Below, one piece after another: positions 44,831 to 54,324 of a stretch of 64,000 nucleotides of DNA. The stretch's first letter is position 1, and each line of letters starts with the position of its first letter. A program made the translations under genes and the position numbers. The stretch covers positions 122,275-186,274 of the forward strand of contig DAVR01000029.1 in NCBI GenBank assembly GCA_002507545.1, written 5' to 3'. The notes below the pieces were generated by a model that worked only from the letters and a program-made list of their open reading frames with translations, made no database searches and was not told the origin of the DNA. The DNA is from Archaeoglobus sp. UBA230. Its GTDB lineage: Archaea; Halobacteriota; Archaeoglobi; Archaeoglobales; Archaeoglobaceae.

Positions 44831-45993
44831 AGTGTCCTCTGCCTCCCTGCAGCCTTCACCAGATTAGATGTCTTGACCCATCTCTCCACACCGAGTGAAG
44901 AGTGTTCCCCAATATACTTCAGAGCCTCCTCGAGAGTGTCGAATTCCGTGTAATCACCGCCGTACATCTTCCTCAGCATCTCTCTCACGAACCACACACC
45001 AATTGGGATTTTGAATCCCGGATAAATTTCTCTCCAAACTATCGCCATCGCCTGCCTTTTTATGTGGTTAAGATACTCTGCCGTTGCGAGTCGGGCTGAA
45101 TAGTAGCATCCACCAAGCTTGGCATAGGTAGTTCTGCCGAAAAAGCCCTCAGAGTCGGTCAGAACACCCACCCTCTTCGTTCTGTTCCAGGTCGTGTCTG
45201 GATACCAAGCTTCCCCCCACTCGAAGCTCCATTGTGATGGGCACAGAATTGCGATGAACAGATTCCTTGCCTCCTTCAGCACAAATACCCTGTATTGGTC
45301 TATTGTGTCATGCTGCCTTACTTCCTCCAAAAGCTGCTTTGAAACAGTATCATCTACAGCCGTAATCGCCCATCTCGTCGGTACGAGTTTTCTTCTGACC
45401 CCTAAACCTCCCGCAGAAAGGAGTTTCTGGATGTGGGAAATAGCGATGCCTTTCCCATAAAGATAAACCATAGCATCAGCAGCCTTTAGGTCGGTTTCAT
45501 AGAAAACCCTCTCCACTGGTCTGGGTGGAGAAGGAGTTGAGCAAATCCTCACGTCTTTTGCTGGGGCTGATGGGCCGAGAGGTGGTAAAACATCATCAAA
45601 GCTCGTTATCTGCCTTGGAGTTCTTACAAGATTGATCTCAACATCAACTGGCTTATCATACAGGCTGAGCTCCTGAACAACCTCGACCTCCCTGCTTCTC
45701 CTAACATCTGCGCTGAACTGACCAAGGATCATGGAATAGCGAAATTCGAGAACTTTCTCAATCGGTAAAGTGTTCCACATCTCTGGCCTATCGTAAATGG
45801 TCGTATCTCCCGTTATAGGTGGTAATGCAGGGCATACCCTTACCTTGGGATAGCCGTATCTGCCCACGAAAAATGAGGGAGGAGATGATCCAAAGACGTT
45901 CTTCTCTACTTGAACTGATGGTCTGAATGCCGGCAGCATTGGACAGGTTCGGCGGGAGCAGAACATTCTGCCCCTGCACTCAATGCACCGCAC
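44815..45993 (-). CDS. nreA: NreA, archaeal DNA repair protein with PIP box
   Basis: GTG at 45993 gives 392 residues that open directly on a cysteine-rich finger (CIECRGRMFCSRRTCP), which fits NreA. The conserved core follows (VEKNVFGSSPPSFFVGRYGYP, PEMWNTLPIEKVLEFRYS). The protein ends in QRTLWEFV, a QxxLxxF PCNA-interaction box. NreA is linked to repair of DNA damage such as mitomycin C lesions through PCNA. The open frame to 46089 would overlap the divergent acetone carboxylase gene and adds an unrelated hydrophobic stretch, so it is rejected. Confidence 0.92.
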   Translation of the reverse strand: MRCIECRGRMFCSRRTCPMLPAFRPSVQVEKNVFGSSPPSFFVGRYGYPKVRVCPALPPITGDTTIYDRPEMWNTLPIEKVLEFRYSMILGQFSADVRRSREVEVVQELSLYDKPVDVEINLVRTPRQITSFDDVLPPLGPSAPAKDVRICSTPSPPRPVERVFYETDLKAADAMVYLYGKGIAISHIQKLLSAGGLGVRRKLVPTRWAITAVDDTVSKQLLEEVRQHDTIDQYRVFVLKEARNLFIAILCPSQWSFEWGEAWYPDTTWNRTKRVGVLTDSEGFFGRTTYAKLGGCYYSARLATAEYLNHIKRQAMAIVWREIYPGFKIPIGVWFVREMLRKMYGGDYTEFDTLEEALKYIGEHSSLGVERWVKTSNLVKAAGRQRTLWEFV

Positions 45994-46087
45994 ATTGATT
46001 ACTCTAACCTGAAAGTAGAAAAGCCTTCTTGCGATTGAGCATATCCGCTCACAAATGAGAAGTACTTGCTCATGATAATAAATAATC

Positions 46088-48433
46088 ATGGGAATAGGAC
46101 CTGACGGAAAAACCCTGTTAGAGATTTTGGAAGAGTCTGAGAGGCTTTACAGAGAGACAGGACGTTACTGGGGGATTGAAAGACTTGAACTGTATGAGAG
46201 AGACCCTCTGAGGTGGGAAAGAGACAGAGCGTATCTAAGATCACTCATGGTTATCGCCAGAGAGTCTGCAACACGCATTGCAGCGTCTCCAATAACGAGA
46301 AGCATTGGGGAAACATGTTGGGTGTTATACACACCCGAAGGCGACTCAATAGTTCTCTCGACAGGTATTATCGTCCACGTGCATACAATGAGTGAAGAGA
46401 TAAAGTGGATGATTCGTCGTGGTTACGAAGAGAACCCCGGAATAAAGGATGGCGATGTCTTCATTGGCAATGATCCGGCTTTGGGCAACGTTCACACGAC
46501 AGACGTTCACACCATTACCCCAGTTTTCTACGATGGCACTCTTGTGGGCTGGATCGGGTCGGTTACGCATCAGGTTGACATCGGAGCAAACACTCCAGGA
46601 CATGATATATGCACGAGCAGTGCCAGATTCGAGGATGGGCTTTACATGGAATGCGAACTGGTGATGAGAGATGGTAAGGTCTTCCCCCACTACTACGAGA
46701 GGTCAAGAAGGGGCGTCAGGACACCACTCTACTATGATCTCGATGAAAAAGCCCGTCTTGCAGGGAATGAGATGGCAAAGAGGGGACTCATCCAGTTCAT
46801 AGAGAAAAATGGACTCGACTACTATCTGAAGTTGATCAGGGAAATCATAGAGAAATCCAGAGAAGACTACCTTGCGAGAACAATGGAGAGGCTCGTTCCC
46901 GGAAGATACAGAACTGTTAGCTTCTCTGAAACTCCTTACATCACCGAAGCGTGGCAGCCACATGCTAAGGATGACTGGATTCATCCCCTACCAATGGAGA
47001 TAACCATAACGGAGAAGGGTGAATGGGTTGTTGACCTCGAAGGTAGTGCTGGAACTGGTCCATGGCCGTGGAATGGTGCCATATCACCTTTTATGGGTGG
47101 TTTCTGGGTTGTTATGACTCAGATCATAGGCTACAGTGAAACCGTTAACGAAGGATTTGTCAAAGCCGTCAAGCTTAAATTGCCGGAAAAATGCTGGGTA
47201 GGCGATCCGAACCCTTATCTTTCCAGACAGGTTCCGTGGTACTTCCTCATCCCACAAATGCAGGCTTTGTATAGAACTGTGGCGATGGGAGCGTTCTCCA
47301 GAGGTATTGTTGAAGAGGGGGCGAGTGGGTATGGAATGACTGCCGATCCCGTGCAGGGAGGAGGCGTTACAAACGGAAAAACTGGCCACCCACCAGGAAT
47401 CTACTACCCAATTTCGACATTTGAGATAGCTGGCCAGGGATTGGGTGCAAATGCTGTGAGAGATGGGCTTGATTATGGCTATGCGATGTGGAATCCCGAA
47501 GCTGATATTGGAGATGTGGAGGAATGGGAGAGAATTCAGGCAGGGTTCATATATCTTGCAAGAAAGATAAGATCGAATACCGCAGGCTACGGCGAGAGGC
47601 GTGGAGGAAGCGGATATGCACATGTAGCTGTTTTCTTTGGTAGCGATGAGAATGTTATCCAGAATCTGAACATGGGGAAAGCATTTACCGGAACCGGATT
47701 GTATGGAGGGTACCCATCAGCAACCGCCTACACTTTACTTGCGAGGGGTGTTAACTTTGAGCAACTAACCAGAGATAAGGCACCCTACCCGCTATCTGAC
47801 GATCCAATGAAGCCAGAATTTGAGGAACACCTTAGAGATTACTGCAAGTATATCGAAAGACTCGATTGGTCAACGCACTTTCCAAGAATGCTGGCTGAGG
47901 GAGATATTTACTATTTCAAACAGAACGGGGGACCGGGCTATGGTGATCCGCTCGACAGACCCCTTGAACTGTGTGAGGATGACCTAAACGAGGGTGTATA
48001 CACTCCTGAAATCATGGAGAGAGTGTATGGGGTCAAGGCAAGCTATGACGAGAAACTGGGAGTATGGAGGGTTGACAAGAATGAATCAGAAAAGCTAAGG
48101 GAAAAGATTAAGAAAGAGAGGCTGGAGAGGGCTTTGAATTTTGCCGAGTTTTACAGAGAGGAGAGGGAGATCATTCTGGGTTCACAATTCACAAGACCTG
48201 TAGCGAGAATGTATCAGGAGCAGAAAGAAGTGTCACCAAGATGGTGGAAAGAATTTACAGAATTCTGGCAGATACCAGAAGATTTTATCCCAGAAGCCGA
48301 CGAACTTGACGAATACTTCGAAAAGGTGTTGCAGAAACACAGAAAACTCGTAGATGGCTACAGAAGCTTTCTGAAGGAGGCTGGCTACGACATCGAAAAG
48401 GTCAGACATGTTTATCTGGAAGAGAGGAGGTGA
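46088..48433 (+). CDS. acxB: Acetone carboxylase alpha subunit (HyuB-like)
   Basis: This 781-residue protein is HyuB-like and matches the length of acetone carboxylase alpha subunits (about 770-780 residues). Typical blocks include FIGNDPALGNVHTTDVHTI near residue 136, GSVTHQVDIGANTPG and, late in the chain, FKQNGGPGYGDPLDRPLE. The complex carboxylates acetone to acetoacetate with ATP and bound Mn2+. It is followed by the beta subunit (stop and next start 4 bp apart) and the gamma subunit. An N-methylhydantoinase or acetophenone carboxylase is less likely given the gamma subunit. Confidence 0.87.
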   Translation: MGIGPDGKTLLEILEESERLYRETGRYWGIERLELYERDPLRWERDRAYLRSLMVIARESATRIAASPITRSIGETCWVLYTPEGDSIVLSTGIIVHVHTMSEEIKWMIRRGYEENPGIKDGDVFIGNDPALGNVHTTDVHTITPVFYDGTLVGWIGSVTHQVDIGANTPGHDICTSSARFEDGLYMECELVMRDGKVFPHYYERSRRGVRTPLYYDLDEKARLAGNEMAKRGLIQFIEKNGLDYYLKLIREIIEKSREDYLARTMERLVPGRYRTVSFSETPYITEAWQPHAKDDWIHPLPMEITITEKGEWVVDLEGSAGTGPWPWNGAISPFMGGFWVVMTQIIGYSETVNEGFVKAVKLKLPEKCWVGDPNPYLSRQVPWYFLIPQMQALYRTVAMGAFSRGIVEEGASGYGMTADPVQGGGVTNGKTGHPPGIYYPISTFEIAGQGLGANAVRDGLDYGYAMWNPEADIGDVEEWERIQAGFIYLARKIRSNTAGYGERRGGSGYAHVAVFFGSDENVIQNLNMGKAFTGTGLYGGYPSATAYTLLARGVNFEQLTRDKAPYPLSDDPMKPEFEEHLRDYCKYIERLDWSTHFPRMLAEGDIYYFKQNGGPGYGDPLDRPLELCEDDLNEGVYTPEIMERVYGVKASYDEKLGVWRVDKNESEKLREKIKKERLERALNFAEFYREEREIILGSQFTRPVARMYQEQKEVSPRWWKEFTEFWQIPEDFIPEADELDEYFEKVLQKHRKLVDGYRSFLKEAGYDIEKVRHVYLEERR

Positions 48434-48437
48434 GATC

Positions 48438-50654
48438 ATGAAACCGGTCATTCTTGGCATAGATACAGGGGGAACGATGAGCGATACAGTTCTGGTTAGT
48501 GAAGAGGGGAAATTTGTTGTTGGAAAGGCTCAGACTACCCCATACTTCGAGGCTGAAGGAATCCTTAACTCAGTCAGCGATGCTGCCAAAAAATGGGGTT
48601 TGAGTGTAGAGGAAGCTGTCAAAGATTTGAGGACGGTGATCTACACCGGCACGATAATGTTGAACAGAATTCTGGAAAGAAAGGGTCTTCAACCACTCGG
48701 AATAATCACAACGGCTGGTTTTGAGGACACGCTCAAGATGGGTAGGTCAAGACAGGCATGGAATGTATTGAGCTACGCGGAGAGACTGCATGCGGTTTCC
48801 CATTTCCATCCAAAACCTCTGGTGTCGAGAAATATGATTGCAGGAGTTAGGGAGAGAGTCCTGATAACCGGCGTTGAGATGGTGCCTCTCTACGAAGAAG
48901 AGGTTGAGGATGCTGCAAGAAAGCTGTTGGAGAGGGGTGCGAAAGCCATTATCGTAATGTTCCTGAATTCGTGGGCAAACCCTGCTCATGAACTCAAAGC
49001 TGAGGAGATAATCAAAAATGTTTCGAACGAAAAGGTGCCAGTTTTCCTCTCCCATCGTATCGCTCCGATCCTCGGTGAGTTAAGAAGGCTAAATGCAGTC
49101 GTGATTCAGGTTTATGCAGCAGAACCTTCGAGAGAGCAGTTGACAGCACTTGAGAACGAATTCAGGAAGAGAGGCTGTGGAGCACCTCTTTACATCTTCA
49201 CAAACTACGGCACCGTTGTTCCACCTACCTTCGAGAGAATAGTCCATACCGTCAATTCAGGGCCTGCTGGAGGGGCAGTGGGAACGAAGTTTCTTGCCGA
49301 TCTTTACGGTTTCGATTACGTTATTGGGACGGATGTAGGCGGAACAAGCTTTGATGTTACAACAATAATAGCGGGACAGCCAACTATAGCACCATTCACG
49401 ATTGTCGAAAGATTTGAGGCTGCAGTCCCTTCCATACAGATAGAGTCAATTGGAGCTGGAACTGGCAGCTATTTGAGGGTTGACCCACTGACCAAAAGCG
49501 TAAAGATTGGTCCGGAAAGTGCAGGATACAGGATAGGCGTATGCTGGAGAGAAGGTGGGGTTGAAACTGTAACCATTAACGATGTTATGCTAATTCTCGG
49601 CTATCTCAACCCCGACTATTTCCTCGGTGGAGATGTTAAATTGGATAAAAAATATGCTGAAAAGGAATTCAAGAGACAGATAGCAGACGAACTCAACATG
49701 GATCCGTTTGAGGCAGCATGGGGAGCTTACTTAATGGTTGCCGACCACATGCGCCTGCATCTGGAATCAATTGCCAGAAGTCTGGGATTCTCTCCTGAAA
49801 ACTTCCATCTTGTTTCCTATGGCGGTGGAGGGGCGAGCATGGTCGCCTCCTACATAGAGGGGTTGAAATTTGCTGGTGTAATGGTTCCTGAAATTGCCCC
49901 TGCCTTTTCTGCTTGGGGAGCTACCTTACCGGACATTGGAGTGAGGGCTGAGAAATCTCTTGAAGCTTACATACCACCACTACCGGGCGTTTTACCTCAG
50001 GGAATTGCAGAGAGTATAGTTAAAGGTGTTGCAGAATTGCTCGGTGTAAAAATCAAAAGTATTGATGAAATAGAGGGTATCAGAAATCTGCTTTACCAGA
50101 ACGCAGTAAATGTTCTCTCTAACGCATGGAAAGAGTTGAAGAGCTACGTGGAAGATGAGTTCATAAGAAGTGGATTAAGCGGCGATATAACGTGGAAGGG
50201 TGCTGTTAGGATGCTTTACGCAGGGATGTTGGATGATATCGAGGTTGAATCTCCAAGCTTGGAGGTCACAGATGAGCTCGTAAAAGACCTGTGCGATAGG
50301 TTTGATGAGTTGTTTGGTAATGTTTACGCCACATCTGCAAGAAGCAGAGAGTTTGGATACACTATCACGAGGGCGGTGCTGACAGGTTTCATAAAGCTGC
50401 CGAAACCCGAACCGATCGAAGAAAAAGAGGTTGCCAAAGAGCCACCATCGGAAGCGTTTAAGGGTGAAAGAGAGATATACTGGAAAGGAAAATGGTATAC
50501 AGCGCCAACATTCGAAATGGGGATGTTAAGAGCCGGAAATAGGATAGATGGACCAGCCGTAGTAGAATCTCCGGCTTCAACATACTTAGTCCCACCGGGC
50601 TTTACAACGAAGCTGGATAGCAGGAGAGTCTTCTGGTTGGAGGTGGCAAAATGA
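48438..50654 (+). CDS. acxA: Acetone carboxylase beta subunit (HyuA-like)
   Basis: ATG at 48438, behind GAGGAGGTGA, gives 738 residues with the HyuA/ASKHA ATPase fold: LGIDTGGTMSDTVLV at residues 5-19, YTGTIMLNRILER, VNSGPAGGAVGTKFL and IGTDVGGTSFDVTTI. It phosphorylates acetone and bicarbonate during the carboxylation. The open frame starts 10 codons earlier inside the alpha gene, but the ribosome binding site fixes the ATG. Its stop overlaps the gamma start as ATGA. Confidence 0.88.
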   Translation: MKPVILGIDTGGTMSDTVLVSEEGKFVVGKAQTTPYFEAEGILNSVSDAAKKWGLSVEEAVKDLRTVIYTGTIMLNRILERKGLQPLGIITTAGFEDTLKMGRSRQAWNVLSYAERLHAVSHFHPKPLVSRNMIAGVRERVLITGVEMVPLYEEEVEDAARKLLERGAKAIIVMFLNSWANPAHELKAEEIIKNVSNEKVPVFLSHRIAPILGELRRLNAVVIQVYAAEPSREQLTALENEFRKRGCGAPLYIFTNYGTVVPPTFERIVHTVNSGPAGGAVGTKFLADLYGFDYVIGTDVGGTSFDVTTIIAGQPTIAPFTIVERFEAAVPSIQIESIGAGTGSYLRVDPLTKSVKIGPESAGYRIGVCWREGGVETVTINDVMLILGYLNPDYFLGGDVKLDKKYAEKEFKRQIADELNMDPFEAAWGAYLMVADHMRLHLESIARSLGFSPENFHLVSYGGGGASMVASYIEGLKFAGVMVPEIAPAFSAWGATLPDIGVRAEKSLEAYIPPLPGVLPQGIAESIVKGVAELLGVKIKSIDEIEGIRNLLYQNAVNVLSNAWKELKSYVEDEFIRSGLSGDITWKGAVRMLYAGMLDDIEVESPSLEVTDELVKDLCDRFDELFGNVYATSARSREFGYTITRAVLTGFIKLPKPEPIEEKEVAKEPPSEAFKGEREIYWKGKWYTAPTFEMGMLRAGNRIDGPAVVESPASTYLVPPGFTTKLDSRRVFWLEVAK

Positions 50655-51214
50655 CTGAAGAGGTTGTTGAGGCAAAAATCAAAGAGCTTGAGAGGCTGCT
50701 TGAGAATAAAGCGAGTGAGGACGAGATTTTCAGGCTCATTGCTTCTGAGAAAAGCCCGGAGATCAGTTTTGATGCAGTGATAGAGTACTTTCAGAGAAAA
50801 GTTTCTTGGGATGAAAGGATAATTTTACCTCTTTCTAAGCACCTTTTCATAGTCTGCAAAGAGGGAAAAGCAATTGTAAAAGCAGCCTGTGGATACGAGT
50901 TCGGAGATTTCAGAATTAACTGGAAGGTGTTTTCCAAGGTCAGAGTAAGAAGGACACAGGAAGAAATAGAGGAACTATATCCCCCCTTCATGCACTCAGA
51001 CCCAGAATGGACAGAGATCAGAGAGTTTCTCTGTCCGGGATGTGGTAAGCTCCTTGCAGTCGAAGCTGTTCCTCCGGGCTACCCACCAGTATTCGAGTTT
51101 CTACCCGACATTGTAACCTTCTACGAGAAATGGCTTGGCAGAGAATTCCCATGTGAAAAAGTTGATGTTAAGGATTTAACTGCCGAATACATCAAAGAAA
51201 ATATTAAACTTTAA
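50651..51214 (+). CDS. acxC: Acetone carboxylase gamma subunit
   Basis: This 187-residue protein matches the small acetone carboxylase subunit from RKVSWDERIILPLSKHLFIV onward, through LCPGCGKLLAVEA near residue 128 to DIVTFYEKWLGREFPCE at the C-terminal end. Bacterial gamma subunits bind zinc with a CXCG and a CPXCG pair. Here the first pair is reduced to a single Cys80 (KAACGYEFGD) while Cys128 and Cys131 remain, so zinc binding may differ. Its presence is the strongest evidence that the cluster is acetone carboxylase rather than hydantoinase. Confidence 0.87.
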   Translation: MTEEVVEAKIKELERLLENKASEDEIFRLIASEKSPEISFDAVIEYFQRKVSWDERIILPLSKHLFIVCKEGKAIVKAACGYEFGDFRINWKVFSKVRVRRTQEEIEELYPPFMHSDPEWTEIREFLCPGCGKLLAVEAVPPGYPPVFEFLPDIVTFYEKWLGREFPCEKVDVKDLTAEYIKENIKL

Positions 51215-51250
51215 TTTTTTCTTATCCTTTATTTTTACATTTTTGCCCAT
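51215..51250 (+). terminator. T-rich terminator after the acetone carboxylase operon
   Basis: Several T-runs (TTTTTT at about 51215, TTTATTTTT and a further TTTTT) follow the acxC stop codon within 36 bases. Oligo-T tracts without hairpins are the common archaeal termination signal. Confidence 0.45.
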
Positions 51251-51283
51251 TTTTAACTGGTAGTCTGTATGAGGTAGGAAGGG

Positions 51284-51361
51284 ATGTCTTCGGACTGCAT
51301 AACTCTGACGCTGCCTGCAGCAATTTTCTACGCTCTCATCCTAACTTTCATCCTCTACTAA
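51284..51361 (+). CDS. Possible 25-residue membrane peptide
   Basis: In the 151-bp gap between acxC and the convergent thiL, ATG at 51284 is preceded by GAGGTAGGAAGGG and opens a 25-codon frame ending at TAA 51361. The peptide has a polar start (MSSDC) and a single hydrophobic segment (LTLPAAIFYALILTFILY), enough to span a membrane. It could be a small membrane protein or chance. No homologue is known to me. Confidence 0.3.
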   Translation: MSSDCITLTLPAAIFYALILTFILY

Positions 51362-51365
51362 TTTT

Positions 51366-52250
51366 TCAAAAATGGGAGTAGCCCCTGAACTCAACCTCTT
51401 CTAACTTACCGTTCGCCTCCAAGAAAACTCCCTCTCCATCCTCCACCCTACCGATTCTTATTCCATCATCACTTTTCTCTGCCGTAAACAGCAGCTCAAA
51501 ATCTCCACCACCGTAAAGGGCAACCTCAAGAGGGTCTTCAGCGTATCCCTCAAGGTGCTTCAGCGGTATACTGTCAAGAACAATTCTTACCCCGCTGCTT
51601 CTGGCGATCAGATGGGATGAGATGGCGAGGCTGTCGCTTATGTCTGTCATCGCGCTGCAGTATCTTGCAATTCTCCTACCCTCCTCTATCCTTGGCTCAG
51701 GAGTATACAGACTTTCTGGGTAGGGTAGCTCCTTCCTCTTTGCCCCCCTCCTCAGCATTTCGAGACAAACCTCAGCCTTACCCGGTGGATTTGTGACATA
51801 GACATTATCTCCGGGCTTAGCTCCCCTCCTCGTTACCACCCTATCAGCTTCTCCAACTGCAAAACCGACAATTGTAAGGATGTCAGAAAAATCTATGTCT
51901 CCACCCACAACCTTCACACCAAACTTCGATGCGAGTCTTTTAATACCTCTGAGCAGTTTTGTGAATAACTCATAATCTGCCCTTTTGAGGGATATCGAGC
52001 TTAAGAAGTATAGAGGCTTTGCACCACAGGCAGCAAGGTCTGAAAGGGTTACTGCAACTGCCATATGCCCCATTTCTTCGGGAAGCATGGAAGGTGGAAA
52101 GTCGCTCTTTTCATTGACAGTATCACAGCTCAATACGATGAGCCTATCCCCAATTCTGACGTAAGAGGCATCATGCCTACCTGCAGAAACCTCAACATCT
52201 TCATCGCCAAAAAATTCCTCAACAATTTTCAGCATATCGAACTCTCTCAT
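51366..52250 (-). CDS. thiL: Thiamine-monophosphate kinase
   Basis: This 294-residue ThiL phosphorylates thiamine monophosphate to the diphosphate cofactor. It shows the AIR synthase-like fold motifs: LSCDTVNEKSDF, MAVAVTLSDLAACGAKPL, VVGGDIDFSD, SAMTDISDSLAIS and GGGDFELLFT. ATG at 52250 (MREFDM) fits the family's usual beginning. The frame open to 52304 lies in the nep1 coding region and is rejected. It overlaps nep1 by 32 bp. Confidence 0.94.
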   Translation of the reverse strand: MREFDMLKIVEEFFGDEDVEVSAGRHDASYVRIGDRLIVLSCDTVNEKSDFPPSMLPEEMGHMAVAVTLSDLAACGAKPLYFLSSISLKRADYELFTKLLRGIKRLASKFGVKVVGGDIDFSDILTIVGFAVGEADRVVTRRGAKPGDNVYVTNPPGKAEVCLEMLRRGAKRKELPYPESLYTPEPRIEEGRRIARYCSAMTDISDSLAISSHLIARSSGVRIVLDSIPLKHLEGYAEDPLEVALYGGGDFELLFTAEKSDDGIRIGRVEDGEGVFLEANGKLEEVEFRGYSHF

Positions 52251-52881
52251 ACTCACACAGAACTTTGCTCGTAACATAAAGGCTTGTGTAGGACTTTGGC
52301 CCAAGACTTACGGTAAAAGGGTTATTAAGAGCCTCTAACGTGGACTCGAAGATGTCTCCGTGCGGAAATGCTCCGATGCATACTGCAAACTCCTCATCCA
52401 TTAGTTCTTTCAGGTCTCTCCTGTCCCCCTTCTCACTGAGCAGTATCACCTTCTTTCCTTTCACAATCTCACCCAGTTCGAGATCAGTTATTTCAAGAAG
52501 AGTTTTGCTTTGTGCAGTTATCCTCCTTCTCACGAATAGGTCTTCCAGCAAGCCGACAAAACGATTGTAGTTCCTCGGTAGTCTCGTTTCAGGATTTACC
52601 CTGATGATCACCCCATTCACGGTATGAACATATACTTCGAGTTCTCTGCTCACTGGCGAGTCGAGCAACAGCAAAAGGCACTGATGGATTATGTCTGGCC
52701 TTCCTCGCTTTTCCCTGAATTTTAAGCCTTTCATTGCTGAGTGATGCTTTGAATCGTCGAGCAGAATATTACTCGGCTTTTTTCCTCTCCTCTTTGCATC
52801 TGCCACAACTGCGGGATGTTTCTGTATCTCCTCAGGCACGAGCTCCACTGATGCTTCCAAAAACACAAATGCACTTCTCAC
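52219..52881 (-). CDS. nep1: Nep1 rRNA pseudouridine N1-methyltransferase
   Basis: This protein of about 220 residues is the SPOUT enzyme that methylates a pseudouridine of 16S rRNA and helps small-subunit assembly. Family motifs are GRPDIIHQCLLLLLDSP, VNPETRLPRNYNRFVGLLEDL and the SAM-binding CIGAFPHGD. GTG at 52881 is chosen because archaeal Nep1 proteins start a few residues before the SAFVFLEASVEL strand; the longer frame to 52971 would overlap the divergent DHH gene. It is cotranscribed with thiL. Confidence 0.92.
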   Translation of the reverse strand: MRSAFVFLEASVELVPEEIQKHPAVVADAKRRGKKPSNILLDDSKHHSAMKGLKFREKRGRPDIIHQCLLLLLDSPVSRELEVYVHTVNGVIIRVNPETRLPRNYNRFVGLLEDLFVRRRITAQSKTLLEITDLELGEIVKGKKVILLSEKGDRRDLKELMDEEFAVCIGAFPHGDIFESTLEALNNPFTVSLGPKSYTSLYVTSKVLCEYERVRYAENC

Positions 52882-52931
52882 ACAGGAAATGGAGCGGAAA
52901 AGTTTAAGTTTTTTCCTTCGGAGTTCTTGAT

Positions 52932-54308
52932 GTGAAAGAGATGCTGAACAGAGCGTCTGCGATTGCTGCAAAAATAGCGTCTCAGGAAGAGGTTTTAATC
53001 GTCACCCACATTGATGCTGATGGCATAACCTCAGGTGCGATAGCCCACATCTCTCTTGAAAGACTGGGCATTGAGAACAGACTGAAATTCGTGAAGCAGC
53101 TTGATGATGCCGAGATTGAAAAAATCAAAGACGAAAATGTGTTTGTCTGGTTCACAGACCTCGGCAGCGGGCAGCTTGAGTTTCTGGATGATATTGAATT
53201 CGTTATAACCGATCACCATGTTCCTCAACGCTCTCATCCAATGCAGTTGAATCCGCACGATTTTGGATATGATGGCACGGTTGAGTTAAGCGGTTCAGGA
53301 GCGACGTATCTGGTGTCAAAGTTTTTGAGGAGGAGCGAAAATCTGCTGGATTACGTTAACGGGGGCAATAATCTACTACCCCTCGCGATTGTCGGTGCTG
53401 TGGGAGACTTGCAGGATTCGAGATGGGGTAAGCTTCAGGGGATAAACAGATCAATCGCAAAGGAGGGAATGATGCTTGGAGACCTTGACATTGTCAGGGA
53501 TTTGAGATTTTTCGGCAAGCAGACGAGGCCTGTGGCAAAAATGCTGGAATACAACTCCGATCCCTTTATACCGGGTCTGACAGGGAACGAGAGAGGAGTA
53601 CTTGAGTTCCTGTCAAATCTCGAAGTCGAGCCGTGGATGAGATGGATAGATTTGGGCATGGAAGAAAGAAAAAGGATAGTGTCAGCAATCGTCAACCTTG
53701 CAATGGAATACAAACTGCCCTACACGAGCATTCTCAGAATCGTTGGAGAGAGCTACATCCTTCTTCAGGAACCTGAGGGAACGGAGAAGAGGGATGCCAT
53801 GGAGTTTTCAACCCTCCTGAATGCAACTGCAAGATACGGTGAAGCTGATGTCGGACTGGGTGTTTGTCTGGGGGATGAGAGTGCATACAGGAGGGCGAGG
53901 ACGTTACTCCAGAATCACAGGAGAAATCTATCCAATGGAATAAAGTTCGTGGACGAGAATGGGATCGAGGAGATGCGGTATCTGAGATTCTTCCATGCGG
54001 GAAGTAACATTCCAGACACAATCGTTGGCATTGTCGCGGGGATGTGCTTCCACAAAGGAGACAGGGATAAGCCGATTGTGGCTTTCGCCGAAAGTGATAA
54101 GGGCATAAAGGTTTCTGCGAGAGCGACCTACAGGCTCGTTGAGAGAGGAATTCACCTTGCCAAAGCGCTGAGGAGGGCTGCAGAGGCGGTGGGTGGAGCT
54201 GGAGGAGGGCACAGCGTTGCTGCCGGAGCTACGATACCTGAAGGAAAGGAAAAGGAGTTTTTAAAGATTCTGGACGAAATTATTGGCAGACAACTTCAAA
54301 AACAGTGA
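52932..54308 (+). CDS. DHH-family phosphoesterase (archaeal RecJ/GAN-like nuclease)
   Basis: This 458-residue protein has the DHH motifs THIDADGITSGAI at residues 25-37 and VITDHHVPQRSH near 91, and a C-terminal DHHA1 substrate domain with GGAGGGHSVAAGA. Archaeal homologues (GAN/RecJ-like) degrade single-stranded DNA from the 5' end and bind GINS and the replisome. The variant THIDADG and the Mn2+-binding DHH argue for an active enzyme. The GTG start lies 50 bp from the divergent nep1 gene. Confidence 0.9.
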   Translation: MKEMLNRASAIAAKIASQEEVLIVTHIDADGITSGAIAHISLERLGIENRLKFVKQLDDAEIEKIKDENVFVWFTDLGSGQLEFLDDIEFVITDHHVPQRSHPMQLNPHDFGYDGTVELSGSGATYLVSKFLRRSENLLDYVNGGNNLLPLAIVGAVGDLQDSRWGKLQGINRSIAKEGMMLGDLDIVRDLRFFGKQTRPVAKMLEYNSDPFIPGLTGNERGVLEFLSNLEVEPWMRWIDLGMEERKRIVSAIVNLAMEYKLPYTSILRIVGESYILLQEPEGTEKRDAMEFSTLLNATARYGEADVGLGVCLGDESAYRRARTLLQNHRRNLSNGIKFVDENGIEEMRYLRFFHAGSNIPDTIVGIVAGMCFHKGDRDKPIVAFAESDKGIKVSARATYRLVERGIHLAKALRRAAEAVGGAGGGHSVAAGATIPEGKEKEFLKILDEIIGRQLQKQ

Positions 54309-54324
54309 GGTAAAAGTGATATTC

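Noticed and set aside
46088..50654. N-methylhydantoinase or 5-oxoprolinase
   Set aside because: The lengths and the third, gamma-like subunit point to acetone carboxylase.
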